A stretch of 35,490 nt of DNA, taken from assembly GCA_017522345.1 (NCBI GenBank), contig JAFWZN010000001.1, positions 1 to 35,490 of the forward strand, in the 5' to 3' direction. The notes under the pieces are model-generated. The model did no database searches. It saw only the letters and a list, made by a program, of their open reading frames with translations, and was not told the DNA's origin. The position numbers were made by a program, and so were the translations under genes. The DNA is from Clostridia bacterium. Its GTDB lineage: Bacteria > Bacillota > Clostridia > Christensenellales > Aristaeellaceae. This document shows, in pieces, positions 15,515 to 28,606 of the stretch; the stretch's first letter is position 1; the number at the start of each line of letters is the position of its first letter.

Positions 15515-18049
<2,535 letters not shown>

Positions 18050-18078
18050 AGGGATGATTGCCTCCGAATGTGCTTAAA

Positions 18079-20043
<1,965 letters not shown>

Positions 20044-20050
20044 CTATATT

Positions 20051-20079
20051 ATTATACCACGTTTTTGCGCATTCTGCAT
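20051..20079 (-). promoter_or_regulatory. Promoter of gyrB-gyrA
   Basis: A perfect TATAAT lies at 20051-20056 on the - strand, about 38 nt before the gyrB ATG. The -35 region at 20074-20079 (ATGCAG) is weak. Some gyrase promoters rely mainly on the -10 and respond to supercoiling; whether this one does is not visible. Confidence 0.55.
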
Positions 20080-20112
20080 TTAGTTGATGTTATTTATTTT
20101 GAGGTTTTTCTA

Positions 20113-20141
20113 TTGTGCGAAAATGGAAAGCGTGGTATGAT
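20113..20141 (+). promoter_or_regulatory. Promoter of the rsuA run
   Basis: TTGTGC (20113-20118), a 17-nt spacer and TATGAT (20136-20141) precede the rsuA ATG at 20178. GGAG at 20169-20172 is the ribosome binding site. The promoter diverges from the gyrB promoter. Confidence 0.65.
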
Positions 20142-20177
20142 AAATAAAACACCGGATGGGCGAAAACGGAGATCGGT

Positions 20178-20906
20178 ATGAGACTTGACAAACTTGTTTC
20201 CATGATCGGATTTACAAGATCCGAAGCCAAAAAACTGATCGTCTCCGGGCGCGTAAAAGCGGAGGGGACGACCTTGCGCGACCCCGGCGCAAATGTGAAG
20301 GAAGATATTGATATTGAAATCGGCGGCGAGGTTTTTTCCGTCAAAAAACACATTCATGTGATGATTCATAAGCCGGCGGGCGTTCTTACTGCGACGGAGG
20401 ACGGAAAAGGGGCGAAGACGGTCGCCGATTTTCTGCCCGAGGTATTTTTAAAGCGCGGCATCGGCCCGGTTGGACGCCTCGATAAGGACGTTACGGGGCT
20501 TGTTCTTATGACGACCGACGGGCAGCTGGCGCACAGGCTGATCTCTCCCAGGTGGGAAGTTACCAAGCGGTATCGGGCCAAGGTGGAGGGCAGACTGGAC
20601 GATGCGTGCGTCTCCGCCTTCCGAAACGGCATTGCGTTTAAGGATTTTACGGCGAAGCCTGCGGAGCTTGAGATTCTGTCTGCCGAGGATCATGAATCCA
20701 CGTGCCTTGTGTATGTCACTGAAGGGAAATTTCATCAGGTGAAGCGGATGCTTCAGGCGGTTGGGCACCCGGTGATTCATCTGCACAGAGAGAAAATCGC
20801 CATGATCGAGCTGGACGAAAATCTTTCAGAGGGTCAGTGGCGGGAGCTTACGCAAAGCGAAATACGCGAACTATACGTTCTTACGGAGATGAATGAAAAT
20901 GGCTGA
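20178..20906 (+). CDS. rsuA: RsuA/RluB-family ribosomal RNA pseudouridine synthase
   Basis: This 242-residue enzyme isomerises a specific uridine of rRNA to pseudouridine. It has an N-terminal S4 RNA-binding domain (1-45; RLDKLVSMIGFTRSEAKKLIVSGRVKAEG), then the catalytic domain with HKPAGVLTA and GRLDKDVTGLVLMTTDGQLAHRLISP, where Asp102 is the catalytic aspartate. C-terminal YVTEGKFHQVKRMLQAVGHPV is typical. Length and sequence favour the RsuA (16S U516) branch over RluB, but by eye this is not decisive. The ATG follows CGGAG. It leads a run of four overlapping genes and diverges from gyrB. Confidence 0.9.
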   Translation: MRLDKLVSMIGFTRSEAKKLIVSGRVKAEGTTLRDPGANVKEDIDIEIGGEVFSVKKHIHVMIHKPAGVLTATEDGKGAKTVADFLPEVFLKRGIGPVGRLDKDVTGLVLMTTDGQLAHRLISPRWEVTKRYRAKVEGRLDDACVSAFRNGIAFKDFTAKPAELEILSAEDHESTCLVYVTEGKFHQVKRMLQAVGHPVIHLHREKIAMIELDENLSEGQWRELTQSEIRELYVLTEMNENG

Positions 20907-21501
20907 GCAGTATTTTACTTCCAAACCCACGTCCGAGCATAGATATTCGAAATTTGAAACCGAGATTCTGGGAAATACCGTTGCGTTTCACACCGACTCC
21001 GGCGTGTTCTCCAAAGACGGCCTCGATTTCGGCACCAGAACGCTTTTGGAGGCGCTTCCCGAGCTGTACGGACGAATCCTTGACCTCGGCTGCGGCTGGG
21101 GCGCAGTGGGCGTTTCCGTGGGTAAAAAATACCCGGAAACGGAGATCGTCATGTCGGATGTGAACGAACGCGCGATGGAGCTGGCGAAAAAGAACCTCAC
21201 CGAAAACGGCGTTAACAATGCGACCGTTTTAAAGTCTGACGCGATGGACGATGTAGAGGGGAAGTTTGATTTTATTCTGACCAATCCGCCCATCCGCGCG
21301 GGCAAGGCGGTCATCTATAAAATGTTTGATCAGGCGAGTGAAAATCTGAACGCGGGCGGCGCTTTATATGTCGTCATCCGAAAGCAGCAGGGCGCGCCGA
21401 GCGCGAAAACGCATCTTATGGAAAAATTTGATCACGTAGAAGTGATTGCGAAGGAAAAAAGCTACTGGATTATCGAGTGTAAAAAGGAGGCGGACGCATG
21501 A
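20899..21501 (+). CDS. RsmC-like class I SAM-dependent methyltransferase
   Basis: This 200-residue methyltransferase matches the small MTS domain proteins related to RsmC/RlmG, which methylate guanine N2 in rRNA. Motif I is ILDLGCGWGAVGV, followed by the acidic IVMSDVNERAMELAKKN, and the catalytic-loop motif is NPPIRAGK, as in RsmC. FHTDSGVFSKDGLDFGTRTLLE precedes the domain, as in the family. It lacks the N-terminal pseudo-MTase half of E. coli RsmC. The ATG at 20899 is 10 nt after GGAG; an alternative ATG at 20893 is only 4 nt away and adds two residues. It overlaps the rsuA end by 8 nt and the next start by ATGA. Confidence 0.87.
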   Translation: MAEQYFTSKPTSEHRYSKFETEILGNTVAFHTDSGVFSKDGLDFGTRTLLEALPELYGRILDLGCGWGAVGVSVGKKYPETEIVMSDVNERAMELAKKNLTENGVNNATVLKSDAMDDVEGKFDFILTNPPIRAGKAVIYKMFDQASENLNAGGALYVVIRKQQGAPSAKTHLMEKFDHVEVIAKEKSYWIIECKKEADA

Positions 21502-22574
21502 AAACGGACAGACTTTTGAAAGTGACCCAGAATATGCATGCAATGGGGCTTAAGCAGCTGCTCATTTCCGCGCCCAACAGCATTTTCTATCTGACGGGCA
21601 AGTTCATCCACCCGGGCGAGCGAATGGTGGTTTTGTCGGTTAAGGAAAACGGCGACGCGACGCTGTTTGCCAACCGTCTGTTTGCGGTCGGAAGCGTTGA
21701 AGGCGCAACTGTTATCGAGTACGACGACACAGACGACTCAATCGGCGTCTTGTCCGAGGGCGTTGTTTCCGGAAACGTCGGCTTTGACAAGGAATGGGCG
21801 GTTCGGTTCGCGCTTCCCCTCATGGAAAGAAGAACGGACATCAAGGCATCCATCGGTTCGCCTGCCGTTGACAGAGCCAGAATGCTCAAAACAAAGGAGG
21901 AAATCGACCTTATGCGCTTAAGCTCCCGCTTAAACGACAAGGCGATTGACAAGGCGATCAACGCGCTTTCGGACGGCGTAAAGGAATCGGAAATCGCCGC
22001 CGTTTACATGAACGAGGCCAAGCGCCTGGGCGCGGGCGGCGAAAGCTTTGATTCGCTGATTTGCTTTGGCGCAAACTGCGCAGAGCCCCACCACGCCACG
22101 GACGACACGGTTATCAAAGCGGGCGATTCCGTCATCTTGGATGTGGGCGCGAGCTTAAACGCGTATTGCTCCGACATGACCCGAACCGTATTTTTTCAAT
22201 CCGCGACCGAAGAGCAGAAAAAAGTCTACGAAATCGTAGAAAGAGCCAACAGAGCAGGCCGCGCGGCGGTCAAGCCCGGCGTGAAGCTTAAGGACGTGGA
22301 CAGAGCCGCCCGTAAAGTCATTGAAGACGCGGGCTACGGCAAATACTTTATCCACAGAACGGGCCACGGCATCGGCCTTGAGGTGCACGAATTCCCGGAC
22401 GTCAGCGCGGTCAGCGAGGCCGTCTGCGAGCCCGGCATGGTCTTCTCGGTCGAGCCCGGCATTTATCTGCCCGGCAGGTTCGGCGTGCGCGTGGAAGATC
22501 TTGTGGCCGTTACCGAGGACGGCAGCGAAACGCTTAACGAATACACCAAGGAAATGCGGGTGGTCGGATGCTGA
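21498..22574 (+). CDS. M24-family metallopeptidase (Xaa-Pro aminopeptidase/dipeptidase type)
   Basis: This 358-residue protein has the creatinase-like N-terminal domain (1-130) and the pita-bread catalytic domain. All five metal ligands are visible: Asp215 (ILDVGA), Asp226 (CSDMTRTV), His290 (HRTGHGIGLEVHE), Glu319 (FSVEPGIY) and Glu333 (RVEDLVAV). Such enzymes release N-terminal residues preceding proline or cleave Xaa-Pro dipeptides; which is true here cannot be told from sequence. It is cytosolic, without signal peptide. Its start shares ATGA with the stop of the upstream methyltransferase, so translation is probably coupled. It overlaps the alcohol dehydrogenase start by 7 nt. Confidence 0.9.
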   Translation: MKTDRLLKVTQNMHAMGLKQLLISAPNSIFYLTGKFIHPGERMVVLSVKENGDATLFANRLFAVGSVEGATVIEYDDTDDSIGVLSEGVVSGNVGFDKEWAVRFALPLMERRTDIKASIGSPAVDRARMLKTKEEIDLMRLSSRLNDKAIDKAINALSDGVKESEIAAVYMNEAKRLGAGGESFDSLICFGANCAEPHHATDDTVIKAGDSVILDVGASLNAYCSDMTRTVFFQSATEEQKKVYEIVERANRAGRAAVKPGVKLKDVDRAARKVIEDAGYGKYFIHRTGHGIGLEVHEFPDVSAVSEAVCEPGMVFSVEPGIYLPGRFGVRVEDLVAVTEDGSETLNEYTKEMRVVGC

Positions 22575-23743
22575 ACTTCGAATACACCCAGCCTACGAAA
22601 TTTGTGTTCGGACGCGGCGCGGAAATGCATGCGGGCGAAGAACTCAAAAAAATCGGCGGAACGAAGGCGCTCATTCACTACGGCGGCGGAAGCGCAGTAA
22701 AAAGCGGTCTTATCGACCGCGTGAAAGCGTCGCTTGAGGAAGCGGGCGTCGGGTACGCGCTTTTGGGCGGCGCGGTTCCCAATCCCAGAGATACCAAGGT
22801 GTACGAGGGAATCGAGCTCGTAAGACGGGAAAAATGCGACTCAATTCTGGCTGTCGGCGGCGGAAGCGCGATTGACAGCGCCAAGGCAATTGCCCACGGC
22901 GCGTGCTACGACGGCGATTTTTGGGATCTTTGGAGCGGAAAGGCGAAGATCACGAAGACCTTGCCTATGGGATGCGTTTTAACGCTGTCTGCAACGGGCT
23001 CGGAGAGCTCGAACAGCTCTGTTATCATGCAGGAGAAAACGAGGCTGAAAAGGGGCGTAAGGAGCGATTTCAACCGTCCGCGCTTTGCGCTTATGAATCC
23101 GGAGCTCACGTTCACCCTTCCCAAATACCAGATTGCCTGCGGCGCGACCGACATTATGGCGCACATCATGGAACGGTATTTTACAAACGAAAAAGAAGTC
23201 GGCGTGACCGACTATCTGTGCGAGGCGCTATTAAAGACAATTATCCAGTATGCGCCCATTGCCGTCCGTCAGCCCGATAACTACGACGCGCAGGCGCAGA
23301 TCATGTGGGCGGGCACGCTCGCGCACAACGACACCTGCGGCGTGGGAAGACTTGGCGACTGGGCCAGCCATCAGATCGAGCATGAATTAAGCGCTCTGTA
23401 CGACGTGGCGCACGGCGCGGGCCTTGCCGTCGTGTTCCCGGCGTGGATGCGGTATACGCTGGATAACGACGTAAACCGCTTCGCGCGCTTTGCGGTAAAT
23501 GTATTCGGATGCGATATGAATTTCGAAAATCCCCGTGCGACGGCGCTTGCCGGAATCGAACGGTACGAGGCGTTTCTGAAATCCATCGGAATGCCGCTTA
23601 CGCTTAAAGAACTGGGCGCAAAGGCGGAAGATATCCCCTATATGGCAAAAAATACCAAACGAGGCCCGGACGGCAAGGTCGGCGCGTTTGTGAAGCTGGA
23701 TACGGAGGACGTCGAGGCGATTTTAAAAATAGCGGACAGATAA
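22568..23743 (+). CDS. Iron-containing alcohol dehydrogenase (YqhD/BdhA type)
   Basis: This 391-residue group III alcohol dehydrogenase is related to YqhD and clostridial butanol dehydrogenases, which reduce aldehydes with NAD(P)H. The nucleotide-binding GGGSAIDSAKAIAHG begins at 97. Metal ligands appear as Asp195 and His199 (GATDIMAHIMERYF), His272 (QIEHELSALYDVAHGAGLAVVFPAWM) and His282. The opening FEYTQPTKFVFGRGAE is typical. The ATG overlaps the M24 gene by 7 nt and no strong ribosome binding site of its own is seen, so coupled translation is likely. It ends the rsuA run; a hairpin and a strong terminator follow. Confidence 0.92.
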   Translation: MLNFEYTQPTKFVFGRGAEMHAGEELKKIGGTKALIHYGGGSAVKSGLIDRVKASLEEAGVGYALLGGAVPNPRDTKVYEGIELVRREKCDSILAVGGGSAIDSAKAIAHGACYDGDFWDLWSGKAKITKTLPMGCVLTLSATGSESSNSSVIMQEKTRLKRGVRSDFNRPRFALMNPELTFTLPKYQIACGATDIMAHIMERYFTNEKEVGVTDYLCEALLKTIIQYAPIAVRQPDNYDAQAQIMWAGTLAHNDTCGVGRLGDWASHQIEHELSALYDVAHGAGLAVVFPAWMRYTLDNDVNRFARFAVNVFGCDMNFENPRATALAGIERYEAFLKSIGMPLTLKELGAKAEDIPYMAKNTKRGPDGKVGAFVKLDTEDVEAILKIADR

Positions 23744-23754
23744 AAAGATGGCGG

Positions 23755-23776
23755 GGGTCGATGCCCACATCGACCC
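23755..23776. repeat. Hairpin without T-run after the alcohol dehydrogenase
   Basis: GGGTCGATG (23755-23763) and CATCGACCC (23768-23776) form a perfect 9-bp stem with a CCCA loop. It stands between the dehydrogenase stop and the terminator at 23781. It may protect the 3' end of the message. Confidence 0.7.
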
Positions 23777-23780
23777 GCAC

Positions 23781-23823
23781 AAAACAAGGATGCTGCGTTT
23801 CTTTGCAGCATCCTTGTTTTTTT
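23781..23823. terminator. Strong terminator between convergent transcripts
   Basis: AAAACAAGGATGCTGC (23781-23796) pairs perfectly with GCAGCATCCTTGTTTT (23805-23820) around an 8-nt loop, and the T-run extends to 23823. The - strand version ends in TTTT, so it may also stop the operon that ends with the phosphodiesterase at 23822. Confidence 0.92.
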
Positions 23824-24643
23824 AATGTCTTCCGATCGATTCCAGATAAAGCTTAAGCGCCAGCGGCCAGTCGGTCTGGATGATGTTAAACCCTCTTTCT
23901 GCCAGCCAGCCCCAGCCTTGATCCGGGCTTATGGATACGGACACGTCGTCCGAATGACCTGCGGCCAAGACGGTTTTGTAATTAAACAAAATCGCGTTTC
24001 CCCAAGCGATCAGATCGTTTTTATTGAGAAAATCGGTGTATTCCCTTTGGCAGATGGGCGCGTCATCGGTTTTAAAGAGGGCTTCCACGCCCACATAGCG
24101 CATATTGCGCTTTAAAAGCGATTCGGAGAATTCGTCCTTTTCCCACGCGATGACCATGTAGGGAAGGTCATAAGCGACTTCTTCCACGTCTCTGAACGCC
24201 TTTTCATCCACATCGGTCTTGATCAGCACCTGATCCTGCATGCCCATTTCGCGGACGATTTTTGAAATATCGCCGGGACAGGTCCAGAATTTGTCGATAT
24301 TGATGTACGCGCGCCCCTTTATGAGTTCAAACGCTTCCCGAAGGCGCGGAACGCCCCATTCGGTAAAAAGCGTATCCTGATTGACCAAGCGCAGCTTATC
24401 AACCTCGGAGGAATGCATTTCGCTGATCAGCCTGTCGCTTTTTAAGAAAATGCGTTCCATTCCCGGGTGGAATACGAAAAGCTCGCCGTCGGCTGAACGG
24501 GAAACATCCAATTCGATGATATCCGCGCCCATATTGAGCGCAGAGCGAAAGGCGTACATGGAATTGCAGGGAATGTTTCCGCCGGAAACGCCTCTGTGCG
24601 CGGCGATCATGATTTTTTTGCCGTTTGTATTGCCAAATCGCAT
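23822..24643 (-). CDS. Glycerophosphodiester phosphodiesterase family protein
   Basis: This 273-residue TIM-barrel enzyme hydrolyses glycerophosphodiesters to glycerol-3-phosphate and an alcohol. The catalytic and metal-binding residues are visible as AAHRG (His16-Arg17), ELDV (Glu44, Asp46) and FHPG (His59); C-terminal GFNIIQTDWP matches the family. No signal peptide is present, so it acts in the cytosol. The second catalytic histidine context (FHPGMERI in place of the frequent HD) is slightly divergent. The ATG at 24643 follows AAAGGAGG. It is the last gene of the dnaD-trkH operon, 15 nt after trkH. Lipid-headgroup recycling is the likely role. Confidence 0.87.
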   Translation of the reverse strand: MRFGNTNGKKIMIAAHRGVSGGNIPCNSMYAFRSALNMGADIIELDVSRSADGELFVFHPGMERIFLKSDRLISEMHSSEVDKLRLVNQDTLFTEWGVPRLREAFELIKGRAYINIDKFWTCPGDISKIVREMGMQDQVLIKTDVDEKAFRDVEEVAYDLPYMVIAWEKDEFSESLLKRNMRYVGVEALFKTDDAPICQREYTDFLNKNDLIAWGNAILFNYKTVLAAGHSDDVSVSISPDQGWGWLAERGFNIIQTDWPLALKLYLESIGRH

Positions 24644-24658
24644 AATTCGCCCTCCTTT

Positions 24659-26101
24659 CTATCCGCGGCGCCATGCGGCGCGGGAGAAGAGAATGAGAAT
24701 CGGGTAAAGCTCCAGTCTTCCCGCCAGCATCAGAATCGACAAGAAGACCTTAGTTGCCGCGGAATAACCCGCAAATGAGCCCATCGGGCCGACGATTTCC
24801 AAGCCGGGGCCGACGTTGGAAAGACAGGTCAGGGAAGTGGTGAACGCGGTCGTCAAGGTCACGCCTTCCAGAGAAACGACAAGGCTTCCGAAGATGATTA
24901 AGGAAATATGGCAGAAAAACAGAATTGCCACCTGGGAAAGCGTTTCCTCGGGGACGGTCTTTCCGTCGAGCTTTACGACGGATACTTTTCTCGGCTGAAA
25001 AGCGCGCCCGATCTCGCGCCGCGCCATTTTAAAAAGCATGACGAGACGCGTCATTTTCAGACCGCCTGCCGTAGAACCCGCGCACGCGCCGAACAGCATG
25101 AGCAAAAGGAGCAGCATCTTCGGAAACGACGGCCACAGATTAAAATCGGTCGTCGCATAGCCGGTAGTGGACATGATGGTCGGAACCTGGAACATTGCGT
25201 AGCGAAGCGAGGTCAAAAAATCGCCGTAATGGGAAATCAGGCTGAGGGATAAAAGCAGAATGGATACAACCGTGATCGCCGTATAGGTTTTGAGCTCCTG
25301 ACTTTTGAACGCGCCTTTGAAATCGCGCAGGATGAGCTTAAAGAATACGGCGAAATTTACGCCGAAGAGGAACATGAATACGGCAATGATGATTTCAACA
25401 GCCAAATTGTTGTAAGCGCCGACGCTCAGCGCGCGGTTGGAGAAGCCGCCCGTGCCTGCGGTTCCGAAGGCGTGGATGACGGCGTCATACAGGGAAAGAC
25501 CGGCCAAAAGCAGCGCGACGGTTTCGACGACCGTGAGCGCGAAGTAGATCAGATACAAAACCTTTGCCGTGTCGCCGAGCTTCGGCGTGAGCTTGGAAAA
25601 GGTCGGGCCGGGGCTCTCCGCGCGGGCAAGGTGCGCGCCGCGTCCGCCGATGGATGGCAGTATTGCGGTTGTAAACACCAAAACGCCCATGCCTCCGATC
25701 CAATGGGTAAATGAGCGCCAGAAAAGAATGCCGTTTGGGAGGGACTCGATATCGACCATGATGGTTGCGCCGGTGGTCGTTAAGCCGCTGGTGATTTCAA
25801 AAAAGGCATCGACAAAGCTGCACGAGCCGCTGTAAACCAGCGGAAGCCCGCCGAGTAGAGACATCAAAAGCCAGCCGAGACCGGCTACCGCAAGACCTTC
25901 GCGCGCGTACATCTGCTGATCTTTGGATCGGAAGAAAAAGATCAGCGGAAGCGAGACGACTGCGATGGTTACAATGGCCATGAGGAACGCGATCGCGTCG
26001 CCCTGTCCGTATGCTATGGACACGCCGAGCGCCGGAAGCATGAGCGCCGCTTCAATCAGGAACAACTTTCCGAGAAAGTTCAGTACAAGCCTTATGTTCA
26101 T
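24659..26101 (-). CDS. trkH: Trk/Ktr potassium transporter membrane subunit TrkH
   Basis: This 480-residue integral membrane protein is the K+-translocating subunit. The four pore-loop regions of the SKT family can be seen: SGLTTTGATI, FGTAGTGGFSNRAL, MSTTGYATTDF and LTCLSNVGPG, each supplying a selectivity-filter glycine. Eight to ten hydrophobic segments surround them. The ATG at 26101 (MNIRLVLNFLGKLF) is chosen because the frame upstream lies inside trkA. The ribosome binding site is weak, so translation may depend on coupling to trkA, whose stop is 4 nt upstream. Length fits TrkH. Confidence 0.93.
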   Translation of the reverse strand: MNIRLVLNFLGKLFLIEAALMLPALGVSIAYGQGDAIAFLMAIVTIAVVSLPLIFFFRSKDQQMYAREGLAVAGLGWLLMSLLGGLPLVYSGSCSFVDAFFEITSGLTTTGATIMVDIESLPNGILFWRSFTHWIGGMGVLVFTTAILPSIGGRGAHLARAESPGPTFSKLTPKLGDTAKVLYLIYFALTVVETVALLLAGLSLYDAVIHAFGTAGTGGFSNRALSVGAYNNLAVEIIIAVFMFLFGVNFAVFFKLILRDFKGAFKSQELKTYTAITVVSILLLSLSLISHYGDFLTSLRYAMFQVPTIMSTTGYATTDFNLWPSFPKMLLLLLMLFGACAGSTAGGLKMTRLVMLFKMARREIGRAFQPRKVSVVKLDGKTVPEETLSQVAILFFCHISLIIFGSLVVSLEGVTLTTAFTTSLTCLSNVGPGLEIVGPMGSFAGYSAATKVFLSILMLAGRLELYPILILFSRAAWRRG

Positions 26102-26105
26102 ACAA

Positions 26106-27467
26106 TTATCCAAACACTTTCTCAAGATCGGTAATACCGGTTTCCTTGGTGATAATGACGACGTGATCGTCCGCCAGCATGACGTCATCGCCGAACGGCA
26201 CGCGCGCGTGACCCTTTCTTGCGATAACCGCAACCAGGGAATGATCCTTGATTTTCAAATCCTTGAGCGGGATTCCGATGTAGGGCGCTTTCGGCTTTAC
26301 GACAAATTCCAGCGCCTCAACCTTGCCGCCGATGAGTTTATACATGCGTTCAACCGCAGTACCGGCCGTGTTCATGCGCGCGCGAACGGTGCGCAGGATG
26401 ATGTTGCAGGCGATCTGCCGGGGATTGATGATGCTTTCAAGACCCATGCTTCTCAAAAGATCGGGATATTCCAGGCGCGTATTTTTGACAATTACCTTGG
26501 CGTTTGTGTTCTGATGGGCGTAAAGGCCGGTTAAAAGGTTTTCTTCGTCGCGGTCGGTCAGCGAAATAAACGCGTCCGCCGTGTCCAGACCTTCGCTCAT
26601 CAAAAGCTCGTAGTCCGTGCCGTCGCCCTGAATGATGGTGGCTTCTTCCAGTTCTTCCGATAAGAATCTTGCCTTTTCAATCTTGCGCTCGATGATCTTG
26701 GTTTCCACGCCTGACGCGCACAGCGACTGGGCAAGGTAATAGGCGATGCGGCTTCCGCCGACGATGATCGCGTCCTTTACGCCGCGCGTGTCCATGCCGA
26801 TGGATTTGAAGAAATTGGTGATGGTTGCCGTATCGGCGGCGACAAACACGCGGTCGCCCGAATGGATGACAAAGTCGCCCTTGGGGATGATGGGATGCAT
26901 GTCGCGCTCGACGGTACAGAAAAGAACGCGCGGCAGATGAGGATTTCGCCTGTATAAATCTTTCAGCGGTATGTTTGCAAACGGCTCTCTGCCGCTGACC
27001 TTGATTTCGACAAGCTCAACAAGGCCGCGCGCAAAGGTTTCGATGGATGCCGCGAAAGGCAGGCGCAGCATGCGGGATATTTCGCGGGCGGTTGCGCGCT
27101 CGGGATTCATGACATAGTTGATAAAAAGCTCCTTTGTGAGGAAGGGGAGGCTTTCCAGATATTCGGGGTCGCGGATGCGCGCGACGGTGTATTCTGCGCC
27201 GAGCTTTTTGGCCGTTAAGGAGCACAGCATGTTGGTTTCATCGCTCATGGTGGTTGCAATCACGATGTCCGCATGCCCTACGTCCGCTTCCTGAAGCGTT
27301 TGCTGGCTGACGCCGCTGCCCTTTACAGTGAGCGCGTCCAATGTTTCATTGCATTTGTCCAGAACCGCCTCGTCGCGATCGATGATGGTGACGTTGTGTT
27401 TTTCCTCGATCAGTTTTTCAGCCAGAAGCATACCGAGCTTTCCGCAGCCTACGATCAAGACTTTCAT
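26106..27467 (-). CDS. trkA: Trk potassium uptake regulatory protein TrkA
   Basis: This 453-residue cytosolic protein gates TrkH in response to NAD(H) or ATP. It contains two RCK units: an N-terminal Rossmann domain with GCGKLG (7-12) and acidic IIDRDE, an RCK_C domain (about 140-220), and a second Rossmann domain with VGGSRIAYYLAQSL and RCK_C (about 370-453). This is the doubled TrkA form rather than the single KtrA form. GAGGGA precedes the ATG at 27467. It pairs with trkH directly downstream. It follows an unknown membrane protein after a 35-nt gap. Confidence 0.94.
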   Translation of the reverse strand: MKVLIVGCGKLGMLLAEKLIEEKHNVTIIDRDEAVLDKCNETLDALTVKGSGVSQQTLQEADVGHADIVIATTMSDETNMLCSLTAKKLGAEYTVARIRDPEYLESLPFLTKELFINYVMNPERATAREISRMLRLPFAASIETFARGLVELVEIKVSGREPFANIPLKDLYRRNPHLPRVLFCTVERDMHPIIPKGDFVIHSGDRVFVAADTATITNFFKSIGMDTRGVKDAIIVGGSRIAYYLAQSLCASGVETKIIERKIEKARFLSEELEEATIIQGDGTDYELLMSEGLDTADAFISLTDRDEENLLTGLYAHQNTNAKVIVKNTRLEYPDLLRSMGLESIINPRQIACNIILRTVRARMNTAGTAVERMYKLIGGKVEALEFVVKPKAPYIGIPLKDLKIKDHSLVAVIARKGHARVPFGDDVMLADDHVVIITKETGITDLEKVFG

Positions 27468-27502
27468 AGTCGGATTAATCCCTCTTTTTGCGTTTTATAT
27501 TT

Positions 27503-28090
27503 TTACATGCCGATTCCGCGTTTTTTGTGTTCGGGAATCAGGGTTTTGCTTGTTCCGTGAGCGGGCAGGCGGCGCGCCGCTTTTCTGCCCTGCGCGAGCT
27601 GTTTTTTGTATTTGTGCTTTCTGACGAAGGCGGAATAAATGTTCAGGCCCTCTCCCGCGATGACCGCGCCTGCGGAAACGTATTTGATGGATTCAAAAAG
27701 ATTCAGCGTTTTTACAATCAGGGAATCGGTCGTTGAATAGCTCATCACCAGAACGCACACGGGAATAATGAAAAAGCCCGGCTTCCAAAAGCGGCTGAAG
27801 AAGAAGGCAAACAGACCGAAAAGGGAAATTGAGCCCAAAACGATGATATTCATCCAGTCCTGACGGGCTTCGGGCGTGTTCCAAATGTTTTTGATGGCTT
27901 CCCGAATGGGAATATTATAGGTCTTTACCAGATTCATATACGCCTTGGTCATGCCGTCCATCGCGTCGTAGCGGAGAATACATTCCCAGCCTGACCAGAT
28001 GAACATAACCAGCGCGCCGAGCAAAACAAGCTTGCCGCCCAGAAGCGGACGACGATAGATATATTCCTTGAGCGCCTTTTTGTTTTTCAT
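27503..28090 (-). CDS. Unrecognised membrane protein
   Basis: I do not recognise this 195-residue protein. It has three clear hydrophobic segments (about 19-38, 80-100 and 104-122) and a weaker one near 135-150. The N-terminus is basic (MKNKKALKEYIYRRP) and the C-terminal tail is strongly basic (RKHKYKKQLAQGRKAARR), consistent with cytoplasmic termini by the positive-inside rule. An aromatic-rich segment (FFFSRFWKPGFF) lies between two helices. It begins directly after the stop of the prolyl-tRNA deacylase gene (no gap) and precedes trkA, so it is certainly in the operon. A link to potassium transport is only positional. Confidence 0.75.
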   Translation of the reverse strand: MKNKKALKEYIYRRPLLGGKLVLLGALVMFIWSGWECILRYDAMDGMTKAYMNLVKTYNIPIREAIKNIWNTPEARQDWMNIIVLGSISLFGLFAFFFSRFWKPGFFIIPVCVLVMSYSTTDSLIVKTLNLFESIKYVSAGAVIAGEGLNIYSAFVRKHKYKKQLAQGRKAARRLPAHGTSKTLIPEHKKRGIGM

Positions 28091-28606
28091 TCACAAATCC
28101 TTTCGTATTTCGGGCATGTCGATGAAGGTAGGAGCGCGATTGAAAAGGGGAACCACTTTTTCGAAAAACAGCGCGTTTTCAAGAAGCACAGACGCGGTGT
28201 TTTCAAGGGGATGGAAGATGAGTTTCTCTTCCATAAGGAGCCTTCGGTCGATCAGAAGACGAACCCTGTTCTCCCTATCAAACAGAAAGCCGAACGGGCT
28301 GAGCGCGCCGGAATGCGTGTGAAAAAGCGCATGAAGCGCCTCGTCCGAGGCGAATGAAAGCCTGGAAGAGGCGGCCTGCTTTGAAACAAGGCCTGTTTTA
28401 AATTCGCTTTCGGGATGCATGACCAAAAGATAATACGCGCTTTCGTTGCGCGGTGTGAGAAGCAGGTTTTTTGGCATGCAGCCGCCGAGCAGCTTTTCGG
28501 GAAGCGCGCACTCCGAAATCGTGCTCACACGCTTGTGATACGCGTGCCGGTAGAGAATACGGTTTTCGGCTAAAAACGCGTAAACGGCCTTTTGTGCATC
28601 GGTCAT
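28091..28606 (-). CDS. YbaK/ProX-type aminoacyl-tRNA deacylase
   Basis: This 171-residue protein belongs to the YbaK/prolyl-tRNA-editing superfamily and looks like the freestanding ProXp-ala/PrdX type, which removes alanine mischarged on tRNA-Pro. Visible marks are LLTPRNESAYYLLVMHPESEF, SFASDEALHALFHTHSGALSPFGFLFD and VRLLIDRRLLMEEKLIFHPLENTASV. The ATG at 28606 overlaps the dnaI stop as ATGA, pointing to coupled translation. An in-frame start at 28648 would run into dnaI and is not needed. The substrate assignment is by family, not proven. Confidence 0.87.
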   Translation of the reverse strand: MTDAQKAVYAFLAENRILYRHAYHKRVSTISECALPEKLLGGCMPKNLLLTPRNESAYYLLVMHPESEFKTGLVSKQAASSRLSFASDEALHALFHTHSGALSPFGFLFDRENRVRLLIDRRLLMEEKLIFHPLENTASVLLENALFFEKVVPLFNRAPTFIDMPEIRKDL

